The notes below the pieces were generated by a model. The model saw nothing but the letters and a program-made list of their open reading frames with translations. It did not search any database and was not told the DNA's origin. Below, in pieces: positions 54,212-63,015 of a DNA stretch of 64,000 nt; position 1 is the first letter of the stretch, and each line of letters begins with the position of its first letter. The stretch comes from a bacterium (lineage in GTDB: Bacteria; Pseudomonadota; Gammaproteobacteria; Burkholderiales; Burkholderiaceae_C): NCBI GenBank assembly GCA_030824555.1, contig JAVBXK010000021.1:1-64000 (forward strand), written 5' to 3'. Both the position numbers and the translations under genes were made by a program.

Positions 54212-54377
54212 ATCGCGCTCCTGGGGCGCATTGTCAGTTGCATGCAAGACAGGCCGCTTCAGGGCAAGCCCTAGGAGGTTGTCTCCGAAAGCTCATCTGG
54301 GTGGCCACGACGGGGCACATCCCCCAGGAATCCTGACCAGTTCCCTGCGGCAAGGCGTTCGGCCGCATAGGGGCGCC

Positions 54378-55154
54378 TCAGTCAAGGGCCTGCGCACGCG
54401 CCAGCTGCCGGGTGGCCTGGTCGGGGGTGTTGAACAGGGTGGCCAGCCAGTCGCTTTCACGTTCGTTCACGGCAGAGAGGAACACATCGGCTTTGCCCAT
54501 CGACTTGAATGCATCGAAGCCTTCTTCCAGCACATGTTGCAGTGCGGACAATCCAGCCGCGTGCGCAGGGCGTCGCATGAGCCTGAGCGCTGTGCGCAGG
54601 CCGGGCACACCCACCACGTCGGCCAGCCGCCAACCCATGCGCAACACCGCATCCAGTTGGTGCTGCCTGTCAGCGGAGCGCCCGATGTGGGCCCAGCAGT
54701 CGGCGTAGCCGCGGGCCAAGGTGGCGGCGTCCAACCGCCGGGGCAACTTCAGGTTCTGCCATGCGCGGGCCATGCAACAGTCGAGCTCCTCGGTGAGCGC
54801 GTGGACCTCAGCCAGTTCAACGGCCAGCGTCATGACTTTGTCTGGAAACAGGCGCTCCACCGCCCCGGCGATGCGTGCAAATTGGGCATCGCGTTCCGAA
54901 TAGTCTTGTGCGCCATACAGCTCGGCCAGAAAGAAGTGGGTGGCCCGCGCGTGGCGTGGGTCGGCCAGCAAATCGGCATAGGTCTGCCGAAAGCGTTGAA
55001 CCTGAATGTGCCGGATGGTCGCCAGCGCGTCACCCAAGCCCAGGCTGCCAATGGTGTCCCGGTGGCGGGTGACTTCAGCCAGGTGTGCCCGCAGCGCCGC
55101 TGCCGTGGGGCGGGAAGTGTCTTGCTGGGAGATCAAAGCGGTGGGCAGTCGCAT
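54378..55154 (-). CDS. Conserved protein of unknown function (FFLxELYG motif)
   Basis: A 258-residue, mainly helical, soluble protein. The block ATHFFLAELYGAQDYSERDA, then FARIAGAVERLFPDKV, is one I have seen in uncharacterised betaproteobacterial proteins, but no function is known to me. It is Leu/Ala/Arg-rich with two adjacent cysteines (ELDCCMARAW) and no membrane segment. The ATG at 55154 follows the divergent gene closely; a longer frame to 55553 only shadows that gene. Confidence 0.75.
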   Translation of the reverse strand: MRLPTALISQQDTSRPTAAALRAHLAEVTRHRDTIGSLGLGDALATIRHIQVQRFRQTYADLLADPRHARATHFFLAELYGAQDYSERDAQFARIAGAVERLFPDKVMTLAVELAEVHALTEELDCCMARAWQNLKLPRRLDAATLARGYADCWAHIGRSADRQHQLDAVLRMGWRLADVVGVPGLRTALRLMRRPAHAAGLSALQHVLEEGFDAFKSMGKADVFLSAVNERESDWLATLFNTPDQATRQLARAQALD

Positions 55155-55244
55155 ACGTGAACGCCATTGTGCAGTCGCCCACTTGTCAGCAACTAGGGTC
55201 TGGTGCCTACAAGGCGCCACGGGTGGCGTGCGATATTGCCACTC

Positions 55245-55751
55245 ATGAAAAGACGAAGCTGGTTGAAGTTGGGCCTGGGCTCCGCCGTGGTGCTGGCGGT
55301 GGGCGGTGGGCTGGTCGCCTCCATCGAGCCGGGTTGGCGGCAGGGCCGCTTTTCTGACGATGCGGACACGGTATTGCGCGCCTGCGCCCAAGCGTTGCTG
55401 GCAGGCAGCTTGCCCACAGGTGATGACGCGCAGGCTGCTGCGTTGAACGGCTTGATGACCCGCCTGGCCGATGCCGTTGCGGCACTGCCCGCACACGCGC
55501 AGGCCGAATTGTCCGAATTGTTGGCCCTGATGGGCACCGCCGCGGGTCGCCAATGGTTGGGCGGCGTGTCAACCCCTTGGGCGCAGGCCAGTGTGGCCGA
55601 GGTTCAGGCGGGCTTGCAAGCCATGCGGTTCAGTCGCATCAGCCTGCGTCAGCAGGCTTACTTGGCCTTGCACGACCTGACCGGTGCAGCCTATTTTTCT
55701 GCCCCTTCAACATGGACGGTACTGGGCTATCCCGGACCGCGCGACCTGTGA
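55245..55751 (+). CDS. Small Tat/Sec-exported subunit of a GMC dehydrogenase
   Basis: A 168-residue protein starting MKRRSWLKLGLGSAVVLAVG, an export signal with twin basic residues. The rest (DDADTVLRACAQALLAGSLP, FSRISLRQQAYLALHDLTGA, ending STWTVLGYPGPRDL) resembles the small subunit (subunit 3 type) that accompanies membrane-linked gluconate or alcohol dehydrogenases. Its stop overlaps the GTG start of the large subunit. It may carry the pair across the membrane by Tat hitch-hiking. Identification is moderate. Confidence 0.7.
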   Translation: MKRRSWLKLGLGSAVVLAVGGGLVASIEPGWRQGRFSDDADTVLRACAQALLAGSLPTGDDAQAAALNGLMTRLADAVAALPAHAQAELSELLALMGTAAGRQWLGGVSTPWAQASVAEVQAGLQAMRFSRISLRQQAYLALHDLTGAAYFSAPSTWTVLGYPGPRDL

Positions 55752-57370
55752 GCAAGCTGCCTGATCCTTGGACCCTGGGGCTGCAACAGGGTTGGAAGGT
55801 GCTGGGCCACACATCGGCCCCGCCCCCCGTGCTGGAGGCCGACGTGCTGGTCATCGGTACCGGTGCCGGCGGGGGCATCACGGCCGAGTTGCTGACCCGT
55901 GCGGGCATGCGCGTCATCATGCTGGAAGAGGGACCGCTGAAAACCAGCACCGACTTCAATCAGCTTGAAAGCGAAGCCTACCCGTCGCTGTACCAGGACA
56001 GCGCCGCCCGCAAAACGGATGACAAGGCCATCAACATCCTGCAAGGGCGTTGTGTGGGCGGCTCGACCACGGTCAACTGGACCAGTTCGTTCCGCACACC
56101 GTCTGACACCCTTGCTTTCTGGCGTGAGCGCTTTGGCTTGGACGACCTGACTGACGATGCCATGGCCCCCTACTTCCAGCAGGCCGAGCGCCGCCTGAAC
56201 GTCAGCACCTGGCTGACACAGCCGAACGAAAACAACGAATTGCTGCGGCGCGGCGCGGCGCAGCTGGGCATACCGGCTGCCGCCATCTTGCGCAACGTGA
56301 AGGGTTGCTGGAATCTGGGGTCGTGCGGCATGGGGTGCCCCACCAATGCCAAACAGTCGATGCTGCTGACCACCGTGCCCACCGCGTTGAGCCAGGGCGC
56401 CACGCTGGTGGTGAACACCCGCGCCACCCGGTTGAACATCCGCAACGGGCGCATCACGACCGTTTCAGCTGAATTTCATGATAAAAAAATGGCTTCACCG
56501 CTTTATCCATATGTGAAGTCAGCTATTGAAATAAAGTGCGCCCACGTGGTGGTGGCGGGCGGGGCCATCAACTCACCGGCGTTGCTGCTGCGGTCGCAAG
56601 CGCCTGACCCGCATGACCGATTGGGTTTGCGGACGTTCCTGCACCCCGTGGTGATGAGTTCGGCGCGCATGGCGCAGCGTGTGGAGGGCTGGGCCGGTGC
56701 ACCACAAACCATCTATTCAGACCATTTCCTGGGCACCCAGCCCATTGACGGGCCCATGGGCTACAAGCTGGAGGCTCCGCCCATCCACCCAGTGATCTTT
56801 GCGTCCAGCATCCCCGGTTTCGGCGAGGTGCAGGCGGGCATGCTGAAGACGTTTGCGCACCAGCACATCCTGCTGGCCCTGCTGCGCGATGGGTTTGCCC
56901 CCGAATCAGCTGGGGGGCGGGTGTCAGTCCAGTCGGACGGCAGCCCGTCGCTGGCGTATCCGCTGAACGACTTTGTCATGGAAGGTGCGCGGCGTGCCCT
57001 GTTGAGCATGGCCGAAATACAGTTTGCGGGAGGTGCCCAAGCCGTGCTGCCTGTTCACGAGCAGGCCCAACCGTACACCAGCTGGCCCCAAGCCAAGGCC
57101 GCCATCACGCAGATGGCCATGGTGCCGTTGCAAACACGGGTGGTCAGTGCACACGTCATGGGCGGCTGCGGCATGGCTGCTGAGCCCGCGCAAGGCGTGG
57201 TCAGGCCCGATGGCGTGCATTGGCAGGTGGCCAACCTGTCGGTGCACGACGGCTCGCTGTTCCCGACCAGCATCGGGGCCAACCCGCAACTCTCTGTCTA
57301 CGGGTTGGTGAACCGCCTCACGCAGGACCTCATCGTGAGGTTGGGCGGCAAGGCGGAGGCGCTGGCGTGA
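55748..57370 (+). CDS. GMC-family FAD-dependent oxidoreductase
   Basis: A 540-residue flavoprotein. The Rossmann FAD motif is VLVIGTGAGGGITAELLTRA, with GRCVGGSTTVNWTSSFRTP, CWNLGSCGMGCPTNAKQSML and the C-terminal SAHVMGGCGMA...VHDGSLFPTSIGANPQLSVY block. Likely it oxidises an alcohol or sugar and passes electrons to a quinone or cytochrome. Four cysteines in the CGMGC region may bind metal or form a bridge. The GTG at 55748 is chosen by family start and GTGA overlap; an ATG at 55712 is possible. An AT-rich insert-like stretch lies within it at 56466-56535. Confidence 0.87.
   Translation: MSKLPDPWTLGLQQGWKVLGHTSAPPPVLEADVLVIGTGAGGGITAELLTRAGMRVIMLEEGPLKTSTDFNQLESEAYPSLYQDSAARKTDDKAINILQGRCVGGSTTVNWTSSFRTPSDTLAFWRERFGLDDLTDDAMAPYFQQAERRLNVSTWLTQPNENNELLRRGAAQLGIPAAAILRNVKGCWNLGSCGMGCPTNAKQSMLLTTVPTALSQGATLVVNTRATRLNIRNGRITTVSAEFHDKKMASPLYPYVKSAIEIKCAHVVVAGGAINSPALLLRSQAPDPHDRLGLRTFLHPVVMSSARMAQRVEGWAGAPQTIYSDHFLGTQPIDGPMGYKLEAPPIHPVIFASSIPGFGEVQAGMLKTFAHQHILLALLRDGFAPESAGGRVSVQSDGSPSLAYPLNDFVMEGARRALLSMAEIQFAGGAQAVLPVHEQAQPYTSWPQAKAAITQMAMVPLQTRVVSAHVMGGCGMAAEPAQGVVRPDGVHWQVANLSVHDGSLFPTSIGANPQLSVYGLVNRLTQDLIVRLGGKAEALA
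56466..56535. repeat. AT-rich repeat-like island kept in frame inside the GMC gene
   Basis: About 70 bases are sharply AT-rich in a GC-rich gene. They include GCTTCAC (56492-56498) and GTGAAGT (56513-56519) as inverted arms around CGCTTTATCCATAT, and outer ends GAATTTCAT and ATTGAAATA. The encoded residues (EFHDKKMASPLYPYVKSAIE) look foreign between two conserved blocks. The layout resembles the island at 15432-15500. Confidence 0.5.
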
Positions 57371-57437
57371 AACCTGAACACAGCGGTGAGCCTGACCAGG
57401 GCCGCCATGGCATGGCGGCCCACCGAGATGCTGACAC

Positions 57438-58412
57438 ATGACGACAGTCAACCCGCAGGCGGCGGTCCGCTCGTCCCAGGTGGCCAACGTGCAACGGGCG
57501 TTGACCGTTGGCTGGGTGCTTTGGGTGGTCGGTTGGACCGTGTGGTGGCGTGCAGACCCGGCCGTGGCATGGGCCGGGGTCGGTTTGTTGCTGGCACAAC
57601 ACGGCCTGTTGCTGGCGTTTCAATTCGGTTTGTCGGCTCGGGTCAGTCGGGCTGCGGGTCAGACCGTGCCGTCTGGCGGGGCGCTGGTCGGCGCGTGGTG
57701 GCGGGAATCGGTGATCGCGGTCAAGGTGTTTGGCTGGCGCCAACCCTGGCGCTGGCGTGCGTGGCCTGATACGTTGCCAACGCTGCCGGTAGCGACCCGA
57801 ACGGTCACATCACCCGGCGTCACTGCCGGCACAGGCCCACGCGGGGTGCTGCTGGTGCACGGTTTCATGTGCAACCGTGGCATTTGGAATGGCTGGCACG
57901 CAGCCTTGGCCCAAGGCGGGCACCCGGTGGTTGTGGTGAACCTGGAGCCCTATCGGGGCGCCATAGACGACTACGTGCCCACCATCGAACAAGCTGTGGC
58001 GGCATTGACCCAAGCCACCGGGCGTCCGCCGCTGGTGGTGGCCCACAGCATGGGCGGCCTGGCCATGCGCGCCTGGTTGCGTGCCACACCCGGCGCGCAG
58101 GCCCGCGTGGCCCACATCGTCACCTTGGGTACCCCGCACCAAGGCACCTGGCTGGCCCGGTGGGGTTTTGCCACCAATGCCCGCCAGATGAGACTGCGCA
58201 GCCCCTGGTTGTGCGAACTGACGGCGAACGAGCCGCCAGACCTGGGGCGGCTGTTCACTTGCTGGCACTCGTGCGCCGACAACATCGTGTTCCCGCTGGG
58301 CACGGCGGTGCTGCCTGGCTGCACCGAGCGTTACCTGTCGAACGTGGGGCACGTGGCGCTGGTCGATCACCCGCAGGTGCGAGCCGACACACTGGCGCTG
58401 CTGGCCCGCTGA
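57438..58412 (+). CDS. Alpha/beta hydrolase (lipase-like) with N-terminal membrane helices
   Basis: A 324-residue protein. Two N-terminal hydrophobic helices (ALTVGWVLWVVGWTVWW and WAGVGLLLAQHGLLLAFQFG) anchor it. The hydrolase domain has the oxyanion start VLLVHGFMCNRGIWNGWHAA, the nucleophile elbow PLVVAHSMGGLAMRAW (serine), TLGTPHQGTWLARWG, a candidate aspartate in SCADNIVFP and histidine in VGHVALVDHP. A membrane-bound esterase or lipase is likely; the substrate is unknown. It follows the GMC gene by 67 bases. Confidence 0.87.
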   Translation: MTTVNPQAAVRSSQVANVQRALTVGWVLWVVGWTVWWRADPAVAWAGVGLLLAQHGLLLAFQFGLSARVSRAAGQTVPSGGALVGAWWRESVIAVKVFGWRQPWRWRAWPDTLPTLPVATRTVTSPGVTAGTGPRGVLLVHGFMCNRGIWNGWHAALAQGGHPVVVVNLEPYRGAIDDYVPTIEQAVAALTQATGRPPLVVAHSMGGLAMRAWLRATPGAQARVAHIVTLGTPHQGTWLARWGFATNARQMRLRSPWLCELTANEPPDLGRLFTCWHSCADNIVFPLGTAVLPGCTERYLSNVGHVALVDHPQVRADTLALLAR

Positions 58413-58526
58413 GGCGTTCAAGCTGCCGTGATCGAGTGCACGGCTGGGTGCGCAGGTGTTGCCTGCATGCCACAAGGTGCCTGGCGTGCCCCCACCTTGA
58501 AAGCACGGCATCAGGCCTCATCCTGT

Positions 58527-58544
58527 ATAAGGGTAAACCCTTAT
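58527..58544. promoter_or_regulatory. Perfect palindrome at the GNAT gene start
   Basis: ATAAGGGTAAACCCTTAT has 8-bp perfect arms around AA. It ends 10 bases before the chosen ATG at 58555 and lies next to the ribosome site TGGAG. Such spacing suggests an operator over the promoter or a small RNA hairpin beside the ribosome site. The regulator is unknown. Confidence 0.6.
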
Positions 58545-58554
58545 GGAGAATGCC

Positions 58555-59217
58555 ATGAACCCAATCAACGCCCCGACCAAGCCTGCCGCCGCGCTGTATT
58601 TGCCCATCAAGTCGCTCGGGCCGCAGCACCGCGAGCGCATTTGCGCCCATCTGTTGGCGCTGGACGAGGGTGACCGTTACCTCCGTTTTGGCTATCCGGC
58701 GGGCGACGTGCAGATTCGCCGCTACGTGGACAGCATGAATCTGGCCCGTGACGACGTGTTCGGCATCTTCAACCGCAAGCTCGAACTGCTGGCCATGGCG
58801 CACCTTGCCTATGCCGTGAGTCCGGATTGCAGCCACTGCGCCGAGTTCGGTGTCAGTGTGTCCAGCCATGCCCGGGGGCGTGGTTATGGTGCACGCCTGT
58901 TCGAGCGGGCCACCATGCACGCGCGCAACGAGGGTGTGGACATGATGTTCATCCACGCGCTGAGCGAAAACACGGCCATGCTCAACATCGCCCGCAAAGC
59001 GGGTGCCAGGCTGGTGCGTGACGGCTCTGAAACAGAAGCTTTCCTGCAACTGCCCCCGGCCAATTTCGACACCGTGATCAGCGAACTGGTGCAAGAGCAG
59101 GTCGCGCAAACCGATTACCACCTCAAGCGCCAGGCCCACGCCTTCCGGCGCATGCTTGCCGTGATGCAGGAAATCCGCCGAGGCGTGCGCGAGGTGAAAG
59201 ACAACGCCCCGGCCTGA
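58555..59217 (+). CDS. GNAT-family N-acetyltransferase
   Basis: A 220-residue acetyltransferase: a helical N-terminus (LGPQHRERICAHLLALDEGD, RYLRFGYPAGD) followed by the GNAT core with acetyl-CoA loop in VSSHARGRGYGARLFERATM and LSENTAMLNIARKAGARLVR. The C-terminal 60 residues (VQEQVAQTDYHLKRQAHAFR) form an added helix pair. The ATG at 58555 with TGGAG upstream is preferred over 58543. The substrate is unknown; the RYLRFG start resembles acetyltransferases found beside protein acyl-CoA synthetases. Confidence 0.86.
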   Translation: MNPINAPTKPAAALYLPIKSLGPQHRERICAHLLALDEGDRYLRFGYPAGDVQIRRYVDSMNLARDDVFGIFNRKLELLAMAHLAYAVSPDCSHCAEFGVSVSSHARGRGYGARLFERATMHARNEGVDMMFIHALSENTAMLNIARKAGARLVRDGSETEAFLQLPPANFDTVISELVQEQVAQTDYHLKRQAHAFRRMLAVMQEIRRGVREVKDNAPA

Positions 59218-59354
59218 TCGGCACCACGCGCGGCTTGACGCGCTGCTTGGTGCACAGGTTGGTTTGCAGGCGCGGCTCGGGCCGCTGGGCCATTGCCTGC
59301 GACTGTCACCCCCTTGGGGTATCCTAGGCGCGTTTTCACTTTTCACATCCGTCT

Positions 59355-60245
59355 GTGGCCGATCCTCACCCTGCCAACCCATTGCAAACAGCCCAGCGCC
59401 CAGGCAAATCGGCGCACCGCATGCAGGACAAACGTGGCCTGTTGCAAAAACTGGCCGAAATGTTGCACCCCGGACCAGACTCCACCGAAGAGTTGATTGC
59501 CTCGCTGTCCGAAGCCGAAGACCGCCACATCATCAACACCGAAAGCCGCGTGATGCTGGAAGGCGTGCTGCGTCTGTCAGGCATGACTGCTGGTGACGTG
59601 ATGGTGGCCGCACCTCGCATGGATGTGCTCGACATCAATGCCTCGTTCGACGATCTGCTGCACGCCGTGATTGACACCGCGCACTCCCGTTTCCCGGTGT
59701 ACGAGGGTGAGCAGGAAAACATCATCGGCATCCTGCTGGCCAAAGACCTGCTCAAGTTGCAGCGCGCGCCCGAGCTGAACCTGCGTGCCCTGCTGCGGCC
59801 CACCACGTTCATCCCCGAAACCAAGGGCCTGAACGACCTGCTGCGCGAATTTCGCGGCAACCGCAACCACTTGGCCATCGTCATTGACGAGTTCGGGCGT
59901 GTGGCGGGGCTCATCACCATCGAAGATGTGCTGGAAGAAATCGTCGGCGAAATCGAGGACGAATTCGACGACGACGAGGAAGAGGGCGACATTTTTTCCC
60001 TGGCCGACGGCACCTGGCGCATCAGTGGCGACACCCCGCTGGCCCGCATCAACGAGCACTTCGACCTCCAGCTGTCCGACGACGACGTCGACACCGTTGG
60101 CGGCCTGATTGCCCACGAAATGGGGCACGTGCCCAAGCGCGGCGAACAGCACATCCTGCAGGGCTGGCGCTTCGAGGTGTTGCATGCCCGAGGCGGCGCG
60201 GTGAAATGGTTCAAGGCGCGCCCTCCCATCGCCACATCGGTTTGA
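59355..60245 (+). CDS. corC: CorC-type CBS domain protein
   Basis: A 296-residue cytoplasmic protein with two CBS domains (RVMLEGVLRLSGMTAGDVMV, FPVYEGEQENIIGILLAKDL; LAIVIDEFGRVAGLITIEDV) and the C-terminal CorC_HlyC domain (DTVGGLIAHEMGHVPKRGEQ). It lacks the DUF21 membrane part, like E. coli YbeX/CorC, which is linked to magnesium and cobalt efflux and ribosome maturation. It starts with GTG at 59355. An acidic run (EDEFDDDEEEGD) joins the domains. Its neighbour lnt overlaps by 40 bases, the ybeX-lnt order known from many proteobacteria. Confidence 0.92.
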   Translation: MADPHPANPLQTAQRPGKSAHRMQDKRGLLQKLAEMLHPGPDSTEELIASLSEAEDRHIINTESRVMLEGVLRLSGMTAGDVMVAAPRMDVLDINASFDDLLHAVIDTAHSRFPVYEGEQENIIGILLAKDLLKLQRAPELNLRALLRPTTFIPETKGLNDLLREFRGNRNHLAIVIDEFGRVAGLITIEDVLEEIVGEIEDEFDDDEEEGDIFSLADGTWRISGDTPLARINEHFDLQLSDDDVDTVGGLIAHEMGHVPKRGEQHILQGWRFEVLHARGGAVKWFKARPPIATSV

Positions 60246-61990
60246 GGCTGCTGGCTGCCGCCTTGGCGGGCGTGGCCCAGGGCTGGGCGCTGGCCTGGCC
60301 GTTTGGTGTGGCGCAGGCCGACTGGTTGACCCCGGCCAGTGCCTGGATGAACCTGTGGCCGCAACCCGGCCAACCCTGGCCTGCGCTGCAGGTGCTGGCC
60401 TTTGCGCTGTGGGTCTGTTTGTTGCGCGGTGCCGCGTCTGGCCGTGCGGCCTTTGCATCGGGGTGGGTGTTTGCCTGCGCCAGCCTGACCGCCACGTTCT
60501 GGTGGCTGTTCATCTCGATGCACACCTATGGCGGCCTGGCCGCACCGCTGGCTGTGGCTGCCGTGGTGGCGCTGGCCAGTGTGCTGGCGGTGTATGTGGC
60601 GCTGATTTCATGGCTTTATTGGCACTCATCGCTTTCCAGTTGGTTATTGGATGCTATTTTTTTTGCGTCTCTGTGGGTGCTGGCGGAATTGGCCCGTGGC
60701 GTGTGGTTCACCGGTTTTCCGTGGGGCGCAGTGGGCTACGTCCATGTCAACAGCCTGGGGTGGACCGCGCCGTGGGTGGGCGTGTACGGCATGGGGGCTT
60801 CGGCCGTGGGCCTGTCGGTGGCGCTGGCGCATGCCTGGCAGCGCATGGGGCCGGGCGTGGCTGGCCGTGTGCTGCCCGTGTTCGGCGTGTTGGCCATGCT
60901 GGCTGTTGGGCCGCTTGTGCAGCGAGTGCTGCCCGGTTTCACCCAGCCTGTGGGTGAGCTGCCGCTGGTGCTGCTGCAAGGCAACATCGCGCAGGACGAA
61001 AAGTTCCAGCCAGGCAGCGGCGTGCCCCGTGCGTTGGCCGACTACGCGATGGGGTTCACCCGCCAGAGCGCCGGTGCGTCGGCCACTGACGGCCTGCTGC
61101 CCCGCGAGCGGGCCCCCGTGGCGGCCGGTGCATTGGTCGTGGCACCTGAAACGGCACTGCCTCAGCTGCCGCAGCAACTGGGCGTCGAATACTGGCAGCC
61201 CGTGCTGTCGTCGCTGGCGGGTCAGCAGCACGCGGTCATCACCGGGTTGCCGCTGGGCAACCCTGCCGATGGGTACGCCAACGCCGTCTGGGGCATCACC
61301 CCGCAGCAGGCCGGTCGGGCGATTCAGCGCCTGGCCGTTGGCGAGTCGCCAGCGCGGCTGGACGAAGGCGAGGGCGGCCTCTACCGCTATGCCAAGCACC
61401 ACCTGGTGCCGTTTGGCGAGTTCATCCCGCCGTTTTTCAGGTGGTTTGTCGCGCTGATGGACATCCCGCTGGGCGACTTCAACCGGGGCACCTTGAAGCA
61501 GCCACCGTTCGAGTGGGCCGGGCAGCGCATCGCGCCCAACATCTGTTACGAAGACCTGTTTGGTGAAGAGTTGGCACAGAGGTTTGCCGACCCTGCGTTG
61601 GCCCCCACGGTACTGGTCAACCTCAGCAACCTGGGCTGGTTTGGCAACACGGTGGCGCTGGATCAGCACCTGCACATTTCCCGCTTGCGCGCGATGGAGC
61701 TGGAGCGGCCCATGGTGCGGGCCACCAACACGGGGGCGACAGTGGTCATTGACCACCGTGGCACCGTGACGCATGCACTCGCCCGCATGACCGCCGACGA
61801 GCTGGTGGCCACCGCCAACGGACGCGACGGCCTGACACCTTACGCACGTTGGGCAGGGCAAACGGGCCTGTGGGCGGCATGGGCTTTGGCCGGTTTGGGC
61901 GGCCTGATGGGCTGGTGGCTGCGGGGCCGTGCACCGTTGCGCGCCCCTCGCCGTGCTGGCGGCACACCCCCATCGGGACCGGAAACGTAA
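60206..61990 (+). CDS. lnt: Apolipoprotein N-acyltransferase
   Basis: A 594-residue inner-membrane enzyme, longer than E. coli Lnt (512). Several membrane helices fill the first half, then the nitrilase domain with catalytic glutamate in VVAPETALPQLP, lysine in YRYAKHHLVPFGEF and cysteine in IAPNICYEDLFGEEL. It adds the third acyl chain to lipoproteins. It overlaps corC. Some extra length lies in loops between 280 and 380. The AT-rich segment at about 60606-60665 encodes LYWHSSLSSWLLDAIFFASL in a membrane helix. Confidence 0.93.
   Translation: MVQGAPSHRHIGLRLLAAALAGVAQGWALAWPFGVAQADWLTPASAWMNLWPQPGQPWPALQVLAFALWVCLLRGAASGRAAFASGWVFACASLTATFWWLFISMHTYGGLAAPLAVAAVVALASVLAVYVALISWLYWHSSLSSWLLDAIFFASLWVLAELARGVWFTGFPWGAVGYVHVNSLGWTAPWVGVYGMGASAVGLSVALAHAWQRMGPGVAGRVLPVFGVLAMLAVGPLVQRVLPGFTQPVGELPLVLLQGNIAQDEKFQPGSGVPRALADYAMGFTRQSAGASATDGLLPRERAPVAAGALVVAPETALPQLPQQLGVEYWQPVLSSLAGQQHAVITGLPLGNPADGYANAVWGITPQQAGRAIQRLAVGESPARLDEGEGGLYRYAKHHLVPFGEFIPPFFRWFVALMDIPLGDFNRGTLKQPPFEWAGQRIAPNICYEDLFGEELAQRFADPALAPTVLVNLSNLGWFGNTVALDQHLHISRLRAMELERPMVRATNTGATVVIDHRGTVTHALARMTADELVATANGRDGLTPYARWAGQTGLWAAWALAGLGGLMGWWLRGRAPLRAPRRAGGTPPSGPET
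60606..60665. repeat. AT-rich island inside lnt
   Basis: A 60-base AT-rich stretch with ATCGCTTTCC and GGATGCTATTTTTTTT, including eight T in a row, interrupts the GC-rich lnt sequence in frame. It shares ATCGCTTT and TATTTT elements with the island at 15432-15500, but no clean inverted repeat is seen. A membrane helix rich in Phe/Ile codons could also explain it. Confidence 0.25.
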
Positions 61991-62080
61991 AATCGCGGAT
62001 TCAGCCTGTTGCTGCCCCTTCGGCGACGGCAGGCCTTTCGGACCCTTTTGTTGCGCGCGTTCGCTGCGCCCCCCAACGCC

Positions 62081-62998
<918 letters not shown>

Positions 62999-63015
62999 AC
63001 CGGGGATCACGACAC

